45,332 nucleotides of DNA from Candidatus Nomurabacteria bacterium CG1_02_43_90 (lineage in GTDB: Bacteria > Patescibacteriota > Minisyncoccia > Phycocordibacterales > UBA1550). The notes under the pieces are model-generated. The model made no database searches. It had not been told where the DNA came from and saw only the letters and a program-made list of their open reading frames with translations. Both the position numbers and the translations under genes were made by a program. Below are positions 1 to 7,044 of the stretch, piece by piece; positions within the stretch are counted from its first letter, which is position 1, and the number at the start of each line of letters is the position of its first letter. The stretch spans positions 1-45,332 of the forward strand of contig MNVN01000022.1 of NCBI GenBank assembly GCA_001871765.1, in the 5' to 3' direction.

Positions 1-2
1 AC

Positions 3-722
3 CTCTCCGGTATGCTCAAGCTCATTATTGCACTCGGGGGGGCACTCTCTATCCTTATGGCTATTGTAGGAGGTACACAGTATGTAGCATCAGGAGTTTC
101 TCCTGATGCTAAGAATGGTGCAAAGGAACGCATTCAGAATGCTCTTACGGGACTTGCACTCATTCTTACTTCATACCTTATTCTCAACTCTATCAATCCT
201 CAGTTGGTGCAGTTTAACTTTATGTTACCGCCGGTGGGGGTGGCGCCAGAACAGATAGTGTCACCAGAAATAGGACCAGCACCCACAGCATCATCAACCG
301 CATCAGCAGGTTCGTGGCCAAGTGATGCGCATGAGCGAGCACAACTTTCTGCAGTAGGAATAGGGGTAAATCATCCTACAGGGTGCACAAATATTGGGCA
401 GTCGAGCTGTACAAGCCTTGCAGGTATGAGCCAAGGAGTAATCAGTAATCTCATTGCACTAAAAAGTTCTTGCCCTAGTTGTGGAATTACAATTACGGGT
501 GGTACTGAGTATTGGTTACACTCCGTAAACACTGCTCATCGACCAGGTGGAAACGTTGTTGATTTATCAATAGGGGATAGTGCTCTTTATAGTTACATAA
601 CGAGCCATGGCACCGTCGTGAACGCAGGGTGTTCAATCGGTACGCGCTATAAAATAGGTTCTGCGGTTTATGTAAATGAGGTGATTAAGCCCAACCCGGC
701 TCATTGGCATGTCTGCTATTAA
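3..722 (+). CDS. VirB2/TrbC-like two-helix protein with C-terminal M15-like peptidase domain (5' end outside window)
   Basis: The frame is open to the left edge, so the true start and probably a signal segment lie outside the window; the first ATG inside is at 12. Counting from that ATG, residues 1-27 and about 43-62 are two hydrophobic helices around a small polar turn, the layout of VirB2/TrbC-type pilin subunits. A Pro/Ser/Thr linker (about 72-102) leads to a domain with four or more cysteines and the residue pattern of M15 D,D-peptidases: H176 and D184 in AHRPGGNVVDLS, then E223 and H231/H233 in the HWH motif at the C terminus. In that family these bind zinc and act on peptidoglycan stem peptides. 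Role inferred: a membrane-anchored cell-wall-cutting subunit, perhaps opening the wall for a pilus. Ten bases separate it from the next gene, so they are probably co-transcribed. Confidence 0.7.
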   Translation, partial: LSGMLKLIIALGGALSILMAIVGGTQYVASGVSPDAKNGAKERIQNALTGLALILTSYLILNSINPQLVQFNFMLPPVGVAPEQIVSPEIGPAPTASSTASAGSWPSDAHERAQLSAVGIGVNHPTGCTNIGQSSCTSLAGMSQGVISNLIALKSSCPSCGITITGGTEYWLHSVNTAHRPGGNVVDLSIGDSALYSYITSHGTVVNAGCSIGTRYKIGSAVYVNEVIKPNPAHWHVCY

Positions 723-731
723 TTTATAACT

Positions 732-2099
732 ATGGAACGCAAAAAAACAATCATTATCGTTAGTATCATCGTCGTCCTCCTTGGTGTTGGCCTGTATTTC
801 TATTTCTCAAAGAAGACAGCTCCTACTCCTTTACCAAACTCAAGTTTTCCTGGAGAAAGTATTCCTTTAACAGGTTTTACAGGGGCGCCAAACAACACTA
901 CCTTACCAGATGGAACAACCTTTATCCCTGGGTCAACTCCTACACTACCTCGTCTCTATGAACTCCACAAAGTTCCTGTTGCGGGTGCTGGGTTCATAGA
1001 AGAAGGGGTTGGTCTTGATCACACGGTACGTGCTCGCTATGTCGAGCGAGGATTAGGGCATATTTATGAAACACCCCTTGCTACCCTTGTAGAATCTCGC
1101 ATTGTGAATGAAACCAGGTCACGTATTTCCGAAACACTATGGGGAAATGGTGGGAAAAGTGTTGTTATCCGTTTTATTGACGACAACGATAGTGGGTCAG
1201 TCATTAAAACAAGCATTCTTAATATTGGCGGAATTTCAACTTCGTTTAATCGAAGTACTTCCACTAATTCAGTTTCTGATTTTATAAAAACAGAAGAAGT
1301 TTTTCTTCCTGACTATATCCCTTTTATGGCAACCAGTGAGGATAACACGGATAAGTTATTCTTTTTAGAAAACAGTGTAGGATCAACGGTTGGTTCGCTC
1401 TCTACGTTTAAAAACGTTGGGCCTACTTCAATCTTTAGCTCCGCTTTTAACGAATGGCTCCCTCAGTTCCCCAGTCAAAAACTTGTTACCCTTACCACAA
1501 AACCCTCAGCTACGATCGCTGGACACCTGTTTTTCCTTGATACTAAAACGAAAGCTGTCACAAAAATTCTCGGCGGAATAAACGGTCTTACGACACTTAC
1601 GAGCCATGATGGAAAATCTGTTCTCTATGAAGGGGTTGTAAACGGGGTACCATCACTTTCTCTTTATAAAATAGATACCAAAACAACCACACCTCTTTCC
1701 CTTCAAACATTTCCTGAGAAATGCGCATGGGGAAACAAAGAGGTAACACGAATATACTGTTCTGTTCCACAATCTCTCCCCCAGGCAACCTATCCTGATC
1801 AGTGGTATCAAGGCCTTGTTTCTTTCTCTGATGACCTTTGGGAAATAGACACTACTACAGGGAACACTCAAAAAATCATGTCCCCAAGTACTTTTGGGGT
1901 AGCGATGCTTGATATTACAAACCCTACACTTTCTTCAAATGATTCTTATTTACTCTTTATGAACAAGATTACGGGAACCCCTTGGGTGTACCGTGTTAGC
2001 GAAGATACGCCTATTAACCCTTCTACTGAACCAAGCTCCTCAACTTCGACAACAACTTCGTTCACCCCCTCTACACAGGGAATGGTTAAGTTAAAATAG
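732..2099 (+). CDS. Membrane-anchored hypothetical protein with beta-propeller-like repeats
   Basis: 455 residues. Residues 5-26 form one hydrophobic helix after a short basic start (MERKK), so most of the protein should sit outside the cytoplasm. A Pro/Thr/Ser-rich linker follows. From about residue 240 there are repeated strands of the kind FFLDTKTKAVTKIL, LYKIDTKTTTPLS and LWEIDTTTGNTQKI, which resemble the blades of TolB/WD40-like propellers. The end is Ser/Thr-rich. No catalytic motif is visible and I do not recognise a named family. It lies directly behind the VirB2-like gene and ends at a hairpin shared with convergent yidC, so a role at the cell surface or in the same pilus/wall machine is inference only. 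Confidence 0.7.
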   Translation: MERKKTIIIVSIIVVLLGVGLYFYFSKKTAPTPLPNSSFPGESIPLTGFTGAPNNTTLPDGTTFIPGSTPTLPRLYELHKVPVAGAGFIEEGVGLDHTVRARYVERGLGHIYETPLATLVESRIVNETRSRISETLWGNGGKSVVIRFIDDNDSGSVIKTSILNIGGISTSFNRSTSTNSVSDFIKTEEVFLPDYIPFMATSEDNTDKLFFLENSVGSTVGSLSTFKNVGPTSIFSSAFNEWLPQFPSQKLVTLTTKPSATIAGHLFFLDTKTKAVTKILGGINGLTTLTSHDGKSVLYEGVVNGVPSLSLYKIDTKTTTPLSLQTFPEKCAWGNKEVTRIYCSVPQSLPQATYPDQWYQGLVSFSDDLWEIDTTTGNTQKIMSPSTFGVAMLDITNPTLSSNDSYLLFMNKITGTPWVYRVSEDTPINPSTEPSSSTSTTTSFTPSTQGMVKLK

Positions 2100-2107
2100 C
2101 GCCCCAA

Positions 2108-2140
2108 AACAAAAGCCTGGAACAAGTCCAGACTTTTGTT
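2108..2140. terminator. Bidirectional intrinsic terminator
   Basis: Arms of 13 bases (2108-2120 and 2128-2140) pair with one mismatch around a 7-base loop. They are A-rich on the left and T-rich on the right, so each strand ends in a T-run. It lies between the convergent 732 gene and yidC and can serve both. Confidence 0.8.
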
Positions 2141-2158
2141 TTGTAAATTAGGGCTACC

Positions 2159-2911
2159 TTATTGTTTTCGAGGATGAAGGGGGTGTAAGATATCTTCTGC
2201 TTTTCGCTTTACAAATAATTCATGTCCAATAGAGAAGAGATTGCTCGTTGTCCAATAGAGCGCTATTGCCGCTGAAATCGAGTAAGAGACCCCAAATACA
2301 ATGAGGGGGAGCATGTATCGCATCTGTACATTAAAACTCTTTGCAAAGTCATCTTTAAAGGTCGGTTTAACTCCTTCAGCAAGAGGTGCGACAGGAGGTA
2401 TAGAGAGTTTAATTTGGAAATACTGTGTTACTGCAGCGATCCCCGCAAGAATAATACTCTTACTTGAAAGAATAATCCCTAAAAACATCATACTAGGGGC
2501 AAAAGAGGGGAGGTGGATAAATGAATAAAGGTGGTCGGCGTTTAAATGAGAGAGTCCTTTAAAAAATACAAAATAGAGGGCGAGAATAATAGGGAATTGA
2601 ACAAGAACAAGGAGACAACCAGAAAAAGGATTTATTCCATATTCTTTATAGAGTTCCATTACTTTGCGAGCCTGTTCTTGTTTGTCGTCTTTGTGTTTTT
2701 CTTTTACTTTTTCAAGATGAGGTGCTAGTGACCTCATCTTTGCTTGTGATACTACTGATTTATGAGAAAGAGGGAGAAGAGCTCCTCTTACAATAAAAGT
2801 AAGTAAAATAATAGCAAGACCCACATTTCCCCCAGGAATAACTGATATTAAAAATACTAATGCATTATAAAGTGGCTGATAAAATATAGTCGAAAAAAGT
2901 CCTGTTTCCAT
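2159..2911 (-). CDS. yidC: Membrane protein insertase YidC/Oxa1
   Basis: 250 residues. It inserts proteins into the cytoplasmic membrane alone or with SecYEG. The core five-helix YidC fold is visible: a first helix after METGLFSTIFYQPLYN, then the conserved Arg in the second helix (TFIVRGALLPLSHKS, about residue 42), a charged coiled-coil loop (KVKEKHKDDKQEQ) and a helix beginning NPFSGCLLVLVQFPI. It lacks the large periplasmic domain of Proteobacteria, as Gram-positive and CPR forms do. It is the last gene of the minus-strand rpmH-rnpA-yidD-yidC block, the usual order beside oriC. Confidence 0.95.
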   Translation of the reverse strand: METGLFSTIFYQPLYNALVFLISVIPGGNVGLAIILLTFIVRGALLPLSHKSVVSQAKMRSLAPHLEKVKEKHKDDKQEQARKVMELYKEYGINPFSGCLLVLVQFPIILALYFVFFKGLSHLNADHLYSFIHLPSFAPSMMFLGIILSSKSIILAGIAAVTQYFQIKLSIPPVAPLAEGVKPTFKDDFAKSFNVQMRYMLPLIVFGVSYSISAAIALYWTTSNLFSIGHELFVKRKAEDILHPLHPRKQ

Positions 2912-2959
2912 TTCGCTAGTTTACCGCGAATGGAGATTTTTTACCAGGATTCTTCTGTA

Positions 2960-2984
2960 AATATGGAGGTCGCACCTCCGTATT
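2960..2984. other. Hairpin between yidD and yidC
   Basis: Arms of 11 bases (2960-2970 and 2974-2984, one G-T pair) around CGC. No T-run follows on the minus strand, so it looks like an mRNA-processing or stability element inside the operon rather than a terminator. Confidence 0.45.
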
Positions 2985-2996
2985 ACTTCTATCTTT

Positions 2997-3227
2997 TTAA
3001 ATAAGCGGGTCTATATGTTCGTTTTGCCAAGGATGACAGTGTAAAATCCTACGAAACCCTAAAAACAAACCTTTAAAAACACCGTACTTTTGGACTGCTT
3101 GCTTTGTATACTCTGAACATGTAGGAAAGAATACACAAGTAGTTCCTTTTTTAAAGGAAAAAATGCCCGTATCAAGAGAAAAAACTTTTTGATATACAAT
3201 AATGAGAAAAATAACTAGTTTGCGCAT
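2997..3227 (-). CDS. yidD: Membrane protein insertion efficiency factor YidD
   Basis: 76 residues, the normal size. The family hallmark is present: an amphipathic N-terminal segment (LVIFLIIVYQKVFS) followed by the cysteine motif FFPTCSEYTKQAV and then a downstream Cys-His-Pro (LHCHPW). YidD assists YidC. The gene ends 85 bases before the yidC start and begins 5 bases after rnpA stops, so the three are an operon. Confidence 0.93.
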   Translation of the reverse strand: MRKLVIFLIIVYQKVFSLDTGIFSFKKGTTCVFFPTCSEYTKQAVQKYGVFKGLFLGFRRILHCHPWQNEHIDPLI

Positions 3228-3232
3228 TTTTA

Positions 3233-3562
3233 TTATAATAATTTAACTTGGCGAAAAGCATTATAAAATTCAGTTTTTAAATCTATGAAATTTGTTGATG
3301 GTAGTTCTTTTTTGGGAAAAACAACGACAACCGTTGTGGATGACCCCTTAAGACAAGGGGATATCGCGTCATAAGACCTTCTTCTTAGAAGATTTCTGAG
3401 AACGGCTGTTTTTGCCATTTTTTTTGAAACAACAACAGCAACCCTGTGTTCTTCTGTACTTTGATAAAAAACAGCCGTAAATGAATGGGAAAAAACACGA
3501 AATCCCCGAATTTGATCTTCGGGGAATCCATGTTTTGAGATACGGTTCTTTTTAGAAATCAT
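3233..3562 (-). CDS. rnpA: Ribonuclease P protein component
   Basis: 109 residues. It is the protein cofactor of the RNase P ribozyme, which cuts the 5' leader from tRNA precursors. The family's RNA-binding helix is visible as KKMAKTAVLRNLLRRRSYDA (about residues 47-66), with the RN and RRR cluster that contacts RNA. The first 25 residues carry the aromatic strand (FRVFSHSFTAVFYQ) expected to hold the pre-tRNA leader. The gene sits between rpmH and yidD. Confidence 0.93.
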   Translation of the reverse strand: MISKKNRISKHGFPEDQIRGFRVFSHSFTAVFYQSTEEHRVAVVVSKKMAKTAVLRNLLRRRSYDAISPCLKGSSTTVVVVFPKKELPSTNFIDLKTEFYNAFRQVKLL

Positions 3563-3630
3563 TGGGGTAATTAGTTTTTAGCTGGTATTTTATAGTTAAA
3601 AACATTAATTAGCCCATAAATACGAGCTGA

Positions 3631-3768
3631 TTATACCGTTATTATACGCTTGCGACCCTTTTGACGGCGTGCTTTCAAAACATTGCGCCCACTTTTGGTT
3701 TCTGAGCGAACAAGAAATCCATGTGTGGTAGCTCGTTTTTTCTTCTTTGGCTGGTATGTTTGAGACAT
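3631..3768 (-). CDS. rpmH: 50S ribosomal protein L34
   Basis: A 45-residue gene. It begins [18 protein letters not shown] and continues [17 protein letters not shown], ending in a basic KGRKRIITV tail. This is the L34 pattern (Y-P-K/R-K-R...THGFL.R..T..GR.VL..RR.KGR), although the usual R.SG..R..R spacing is slightly altered at the end. L34 stabilises the 23S rRNA fold. The position directly upstream of rnpA and divergent from dnaA is the standard one. Confidence 0.93.
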   Translation of the reverse strand: MSQTYQPKKKKRATTHGFLVRSETKSGRNVLKARRQKGRKRIITV

Positions 3769-4080
3769 GTTGGCAACTATACACAATAAACTCAGATAAA
3801 TCAAGTAGTGTGTTTATAATTGTCGTTTATTTGTTTTTATTAGTAATATTTTTAAATATAAACGAATTATTGTGTGGTGTATTATGGTACTTTAAAAATT
3901 AACAAAAAACAAAAAAATCTTATTAGTATTAGTGTTTATGCTAATTTTAATTCTTTTCATTTATAAGGTATACTTTATTTCCACAGGTTATCCACAACCT
4001 ATTCACCAAACCATCCACCTTTACTCATTTCTTATTTATTTTATCGAGACTATAATAAAAGAACTTAGAGCTTATTAAAA
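3769..4080. other. oriC region, left part (rpmH-dnaA gap) with a DnaA box
   Basis: 312 bases of very AT-rich DNA between divergent rpmH and dnaA. A perfect DnaA box TTATCCACA lies at 3988-3996, flanked by relaxed copies (CATCCACC at about 4012, TTTCCACAG at 3979). A -10 box TATAAT at 4051-4056 would start dnaA transcription near 4063, an 18-base leader without a Shine-Dalgarno sequence. No ORF is apparent. Confidence 0.7.
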
Positions 4081-5436
4081 ATGATCAACAACTCACAACT
4101 TTGGGAACAAACATTATTTGAACTAGAAAAAGAAATTTCACATGCAAATTTCCGGACATGGTTTCAACATACAAGTATCATGAAACAAGATGATGGGATT
4201 GTCGTTGTTGGTGTTCCTAATGAATTTGTAAAAGATTGGTTGCAGAACAAATTTCATAAAACAATTCTTCGTTCATTACGAACTCTTTCTGAACATATCC
4301 GTGGTGTAGAGTACTTTGTTTGTAAAGTAGAAGAAAAAAAACCAGAAAAAGTAGAGGTTAAAAAAGTACCTAATAATATTACCGAACTTCCTCTTGCTGA
4401 CCTTTATGTAAACAAAGAAGATGGCCTTAATCCTCGCTACACCTTTGATAATTTCATTACTGGATCTTTTAACGAGCTTGCCTATGCTGCTTCTCAAGCA
4501 ATTCTCAAAAAAGTTGGAACAAATGTTTATAATCCTCTTTTTATTTACGGGAATACGGGGCTTGGAAAAACACACCTTATTCAAGCAATAGGTAATGAGA
4601 TTAAAATAAAACATACAAATAAGCGCGTATTTTATATCACCTCAGAAAAATTTTCAGTAGACTATGTAAATTCAGTAAGCCAAGGAACAAAAGCTATGAC
4701 GATATTTAAAAATAAATATCGTAATTATGATTTACTTATTATGGATGATATTCAATTTCTCTCGAATAAAGAAAAAACTCAAGAGGAACTGTTCCATATT
4801 TTTAATGAACTTTACCATAATAATAAACAGATTATTTTTTCTTCAGATAAACACCCTCATTATATTCCTGCACTTGAAGATCGTTTAAAATCTCGATTTA
4901 GTGCGGGAATGATTGTTGATGTACAAGAACCAGAATATGAATCCAGGCTTGCAATACTTCACGCAAAAGCTACCACACAAAACTTTTTTCCCTCTGATGG
5001 TATTATTGACTACCTTGCATCCTCAGTACAAGGAAATATACGTGAGCTCGAAGGGCTTTTAAATAGTATTATCTGCCAATCACAGCTTAAGAATAGAGAT
5101 TTAACCTTAAGTGAAATTAAACCGTTTATTAAAAACACGGCGAAACCTAAAAAATTACTATCAGTAAAAGAAGTGGTAAAAATAGTGTGTGACTTCTATA
5201 ATATAGAAGAAAGCCTTGTTTATGAAAAAACACGGCGAAAAGAAATTTTAAAACCACGACAAATTGCAATGTTTATCCTTCGTGAAGATTTTAATATTTC
5301 CTACCCAACAATAGGTCAAAAATTAGGGGGGAGGGACCACACAACCGTAATGCACTCTTGTGAAAAAATAAAGAATGATATTAAAAATGATCTTTCTTTA
5401 ATTCAGGAGATTGATCAGATTCGTGCCGTGTTTTAA
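4081..5436 (+). CDS. dnaA: Chromosomal replication initiator protein DnaA
   Basis: 451 residues, full length. Domain I (1-85) holds the conserved W8 and the FRTWF segment. Domain II is a short Lys/Glu linker (85-100). The AAA+ domain has Walker A GNTGLGKT at 157-164, Walker B LLIMDDIQF at 218-226 and the arginine-finger region around LEDRLKSRFSAG. Domain IV ends with the DNA-binding signature GGRDHTTVMHS near residue 417, which reads DnaA boxes. DnaA melts the origin and loads the helicase. It is flanked on both sides by DnaA-box DNA, so autoregulation is likely. Confidence 0.98.
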   Translation: MINNSQLWEQTLFELEKEISHANFRTWFQHTSIMKQDDGIVVVGVPNEFVKDWLQNKFHKTILRSLRTLSEHIRGVEYFVCKVEEKKPEKVEVKKVPNNITELPLADLYVNKEDGLNPRYTFDNFITGSFNELAYAASQAILKKVGTNVYNPLFIYGNTGLGKTHLIQAIGNEIKIKHTNKRVFYITSEKFSVDYVNSVSQGTKAMTIFKNKYRNYDLLIMDDIQFLSNKEKTQEELFHIFNELYHNNKQIIFSSDKHPHYIPALEDRLKSRFSAGMIVDVQEPEYESRLAILHAKATTQNFFPSDGIIDYLASSVQGNIRELEGLLNSIICQSQLKNRDLTLSEIKPFIKNTAKPKKLLSVKEVVKIVCDFYNIEESLVYEKTRRKEILKPRQIAMFILREDFNISYPTIGQKLGGRDHTTVMHSCEKIKNDIKNDLSLIQEIDQIRAVF

Positions 5437-5667
5437 AGATGTTGAATATGAGTGGATAATCTAAAAAAAATGGTGAATAATTATAGAATAACTTTTATAA
5501 AAAATAGTTATAAAAAATATTCTCAACATTTTTTATAAAGTTATCCACAAAAACTTATTTTATAAGTAGTAAAAATAAGTAGTAAAAATAAGCGTTCTCG
5601 TGAGTTATACACAAATCAACACCCATAGTATTAATAATAAGTATTTATATAATAATAAAGAACACCT
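5437..5667. other. oriC region, right part (dnaA-dnaN gap): DnaA boxes, tandem repeat, AT-rich unwinding candidate
   Basis: 231 bases, almost entirely A/T. A perfect DnaA box TTATCCACA is at 5541-5549, a one-mismatch copy TTATACACA at 5605-5613 and a reverse-strand near copy at 5451-5459. Between the first two lies a tandem 13-base repeat TAAGTAGTAAAAA (5563-5575, 5576-5588), a good candidate for the unwinding element or DnaA-trio region. TATAAT at 5648-5653 places dnaN transcription about 8 bases before its start codon. Confidence 0.7.
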
Positions 5668-6768
5668 ATGAACTTTACTTGCAACAGAGAGTTATTTCAA
5701 AAAAGCATAATAAGTGCAGATAGAGTCACGGGTAAAAACTTATCATTACCTATTCTTGGTTCAGTGTTAATTGTTACAAATAAAAAAACGGTAATAATAC
5801 GATCTACAAATTTAGAAGTAGGTATAGAACTTCAAATACCAGCAAATATAAAAACAGAAGGAAGTATTGCTCTTCCTGGATCCCTTCTCTCGAATATATT
5901 AATGAGTATTCCTGATGAGGAAGAAATAACAATTAATGCTATTGAGGGTATTTGTAAAATAACCACAAAAACAAAAAATATTACTTTAAAAGGTTTTATT
6001 CCTGATGATTTTCCAACCATACCTATGGTTAGTGATGGTGAAACTTTTACCTTACTCACAAATTCTTTTATTCATGGATTAAAATCAGTAATTATAAGTG
6101 CAGCAATATCTGATATAAAACCAGAAATTTCTAGTGTTTATATGTATCAAAATGGAAAATCACTATTTTTTGTTTCAACAGACTCCTTCCGTCTATCAGA
6201 GAAAAAAATAAATTATTCAGGGAATGAACTTTCTCAAGGTATTATTATTCCGGTAAAAAATATTATTGAAATTGTAAAAGTATTTGAATCATCAACAGGA
6301 GACATTATTCTCAAGGTAAATAAAAACCAAATATCATTTACAAATGATTCTATTTATATAACTTCTCGTGTTATTCAAGGTATTTATCCTGATTATGAGC
6401 AAATTCTTCCTAAAACACATACCACTGAAATTGTTCTTTTAAAACAAGACCTCATTAATAGTATTAAACTATCAACACTTTTTTCTGATAAATTTAATAA
6501 AATAAAATTTATTATAAACCCTGAAGAAAAAAAATGTCTTATTGCAACAAAAAATCTTGATATTGGGGAAACAGAATCAAATTTAACGGTTACTATGAAA
6601 GGAGATCCTATTGAGATACTCTTAAACGGAAAACATATTTTTGATTGTTTAAACTCAATAGATAAAGATAGTATTGTAATAGAATTTAATGGGTTTAATA
6701 AACCAGCAGTTATTCGTGGTCTTGGGGATCAGTCTTTTACTTATTTAACTATGCCCCTTACACAATAA
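5668..6768 (+). CDS. dnaN: DNA polymerase III beta subunit (sliding clamp)
   Basis: 366 residues, the normal length for three clamp domains. The start MNFTCNRELFQKSI and the segment LPILGSVLI match the N-terminal clamp domain. FVSTDSFRLSEKKI in the middle is the conserved A-T-D-x-F/Y-R-L signature of domain 2, and the C terminus ends YLTMPLTQ, a form of the Y-x-x-M-P-x-x clamp terminus. The ring tethers polymerase to DNA. It follows dnaA across an origin spacer, the standard arrangement. Codon use is strongly A/T-biased. Confidence 0.97.
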   Translation: MNFTCNRELFQKSIISADRVTGKNLSLPILGSVLIVTNKKTVIIRSTNLEVGIELQIPANIKTEGSIALPGSLLSNILMSIPDEEEITINAIEGICKITTKTKNITLKGFIPDDFPTIPMVSDGETFTLLTNSFIHGLKSVIISAAISDIKPEISSVYMYQNGKSLFFVSTDSFRLSEKKINYSGNELSQGIIIPVKNIIEIVKVFESSTGDIILKVNKNQISFTNDSIYITSRVIQGIYPDYEQILPKTHTTEIVLLKQDLINSIKLSTLFSDKFNKIKFIINPEEKKCLIATKNLDIGETESNLTVTMKGDPIEILLNGKHIFDCLNSIDKDSIVIEFNGFNKPAVIRGLGDQSFTYLTMPLTQ

Positions 6769-6789
6769 AAGGAAGTGGTGTAATTTATT

Positions 6790-7044
6790 ATGATACCTCT
6801 ACAACAGCTTCTTTTACGGTTCAAGAATATAACGAATACTGATAAAATTAAAAAAGAAGTAATTGTCGATATTTTTAAGAAAAATAATATACCTCTTACG
6901 GTACAGCAAATTTCCTTTTTAAAAAATTCTATAATAATAAATGTTTCACCAATAATAAAAACAGAATTTTTATTAAAAAAAGAGAGTATTAATCATCAAA
7001 TAAAAAACACACCAGGATTTGAATATACTTCAGCTATTCAATAA
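6790..7044 (+). CDS. Small DciA/DUF721-like protein
   Basis: 84 residues, behind dnaN by 21 bases with an AAGGAAG ribosome-binding site. A helix (LLLRFKNITNTDKIKKEVIV) is followed by strand-turn-strand: IPLTVQQISFLKNSIIINVSPIIKTEFLLKKESI. The second half matches the DciA/DUF721 KH-like core in outline, where a strand ending in V-S/N-P is followed by a helix with E-L and K residues. DciA is the helicase loader in bacteria without DnaC/DnaI and is often encoded next to dnaA-dnaN-recF-gyrB. The link here rests on a weak pattern plus position, so the call is tentative. No recF lies in between. The stop codon abuts that of the convergent PBP gene with no spacer. Confidence 0.5.
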   Translation: MIPLQQLLLRFKNITNTDKIKKEVIVDIFKKNNIPLTVQQISFLKNSIIINVSPIIKTEFLLKKESINHQIKNTPGFEYTSAIQ

